In this document: positions 13,223 through 14,175 of the stretch, piece by piece
Layout of the letters: each line of letters begins with the position of its first letter
Numbering within the stretch: position 1 is the first letter of the stretch
Origin: DASPLH01 sp035627675
GTDB lineage: Bacteria; Acidobacteriota; Terriglobia; Terriglobales; Acidobacteriaceae
Direction of reading: 5' to 3'
Assembly (NCBI GenBank): GCA_035627675.1
Contig: DASPLH010000274.1
Coordinates: 1-14,175, forward strand
DNA length: 14,175 nt
The notes under the pieces: model-generated
Databases searched by the model: none
Told to the model about the DNA's origin: nothing
Seen by the model: the letters and a program-made list of their open reading frames with translations, nothing else
Position numbers and translations under genes: made by a program

Positions 13223-14175
13223 ATGGCACCCAGCAAAGTAGCCCAGAAGAGCGCCCCCTCGGGCGCTACGGCGGAGCGTTCCTACCAGGGGCTTACCCCG
13301 CAGCAGTTGATCGATATCTACAGGCTGATGTTCCTGTCGCGGCGAATCGACGACCGCGAAATCCTGCTGAAGCGGCAACAGAAGATCTTCTTCCAGATCT
13401 CCGGCGCGGGACACGAGGCGTTCCTCGTGGCGGCCGGCATGAACCTGCGTGCGGGCTACGACTGGTTCTACCCGTACTACCGCGACCGCGCACTCTGCCT
13501 GACCCTGGGCATGACGCCGCTCGAGCAACTGCTCGAGGCCGTTGGAGCCGCCGACGATCCGAACTCCGGCGGCCGGCAGATGCCGTCGCACTGGGGACAC
13601 AAGCAGCTCAACATCGTGACGCAGTCGTCGCCCACCGGAACGCAGTTCCTCCAGGCCGTTGGCTGCGCCGAGGCCGGACGCTATTTCAGCCGCCACCCCA
13701 AAGCCGCCGAGCAGGCGAGCGGCGATTACCGCGAGTTCAAGGACGTCATCCACCACGACGACGAGGTCGTTTACGTCTCCACCGGTGAGGGAACGACCTC
13801 ACAGGGCGAGTTCTGGGAATCGCTGAACACGGCAGCCAACAGGAAGCTGCCGGTGCTCTACTTCGTGGAAGACAACCAGTACGCCATCTCCGTGCCGGTT
13901 GAGGTCCAGACCGCCGGCGGCAGCATCAGCAAGCTGGTAGCGAACTTCCCGAACTTTCACTTCGAAGAGTGCGACGGCACCGACCCCATCGAGAGCTACG
14001 CCGCCATACGCCGCGCGGTCGAATACATCCGTGCCGGCAACGGCCCGGCGCTGGTGCATGGCCACGTCATCCGCCCGTACTCTCACTCGTTGTCCGACGA
14101 TGAGAAGCTGTACCGCCCGGAAGTCGAACGCCAGCGTGATGCGGAGCGCGATCCGATCACGAAGTTCCAGTTGTT
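13223..14175 (+). CDS. 2-oxo acid dehydrogenase E1 component, thiamine-diphosphate dependent, 5' part
   Basis: 317 codons are visible before the right edge; no stop is reached. The protein aligns by eye with the alpha region of branched-chain 2-oxo acid (2-oxoisovalerate) or pyruvate dehydrogenase E1. It has ISGAGHEAF (59-67), DWFYPYYRDRALCLTLGM (80-97) and RQMPSHWG (118-125). The thiamine-diphosphate motif is G188-E-G190 ... N218 (EDNQYAIS), with Glu in place of the more usual Asp of GDG. The phosphorylation-loop-like SHSLSDDEKLYR lies at 287-298. Enzymes of this subtype are often alpha/beta fusions, so the beta region may follow outside the window. The start ATG 13223 has GAGGAG (13213-13218) 4 nt upstream. 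The first 20 residues are an Ala/Ser/Lys-rich leader. Divergent from gph. The substrate (pyruvate or branched-chain oxo acids) cannot be decided. Confidence 0.9.
   Translation, partial: MAPSKVAQKSAPSGATAERSYQGLTPQQLIDIYRLMFLSRRIDDREILLKRQQKIFFQISGAGHEAFLVAAGMNLRAGYDWFYPYYRDRALCLTLGMTPLEQLLEAVGAADDPNSGGRQMPSHWGHKQLNIVTQSSPTGTQFLQAVGCAEAGRYFSRHPKAAEQASGDYREFKDVIHHDDEVVYVSTGEGTTSQGEFWESLNTAANRKLPVLYFVEDNQYAISVPVEVQTAGGSISKLVANFPNFHFEECDGTDPIESYAAIRRAVEYIRAGNGPALVHGHVIRPYSHSLSDDEKLYRPEVERQRDAERDPITKFQL

Noticed and set aside
13162..13788. 208-codon plus-strand open frame at the right end
   Set aside because: It is out of frame with the E1 gene, which is supported by the thiamine-diphosphate motif and a ribosome binding site.

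Overview
The window looks like ordinary chromosomal DNA from a GC-rich bacterium. An acidobacterium (Terriglobia/Koribacter-like) is my best guess. The reasons are the mix of an exported PD40-propeller S9 peptidase, a HemQ-type coproheme decarboxylase, a long-form inositol-3-phosphate synthase, an exported M48 protease with a charged tail, and an E1 dehydrogenase of the type that is often an alpha/beta fusion. The assignment is from family content alone; no rRNA or other phylogenetic marker is present. I see no phage, transposon, CRISPR array, tRNA or rRNA.

Left part (1-4255): on the minus strand, endonuclease III (nth) is followed after 61 nt by an S9-family peptidase that runs off the left edge, its catalytic domain lying outside the window. 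Divergent from nth, on the plus strand, are hemQ, a 76-residue unknown protein and a DedA membrane protein, closed by a strong intrinsic terminator.

Middle (4256-9830): a small orphan membrane protein sits between two hairpins. Then come a tandem-ACT-domain protein with a good sigma-70-like promoter, a convergent minus-strand short-chain dehydrogenase, and, divergent from it, inositol-3-phosphate synthase with a textbook terminator. These are followed by a small exported protein, a 327-bp gap, and an exported M48 metalloprotease ended by a bidirectional terminator.

Right part (9831-14175): on the minus strand, a phosphoglycolate-phosphatase-like HAD enzyme (gph) is followed by an overlapping gene pair that reads as NfnA/NfnB, the transhydrogenase that couples NADH, NADPH and ferredoxin. 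A CRP-like dyad lies in the 90-nt gap upstream of nfnA. Divergent from gph, an E1 component of a 2-oxo acid dehydrogenase runs off the right edge.

No undescribed multi-gene system is evident. The items most worth a second look are a family of CCCCAC...GTGGGG intergenic palindromes, the CRP-like site in front of nfnAB, an 8-bp inverted repeat between the SDR and inositol synthase genes, a Lys-to-Arg change in the HemQ active-site motif, and a possible leaderless gph transcript.
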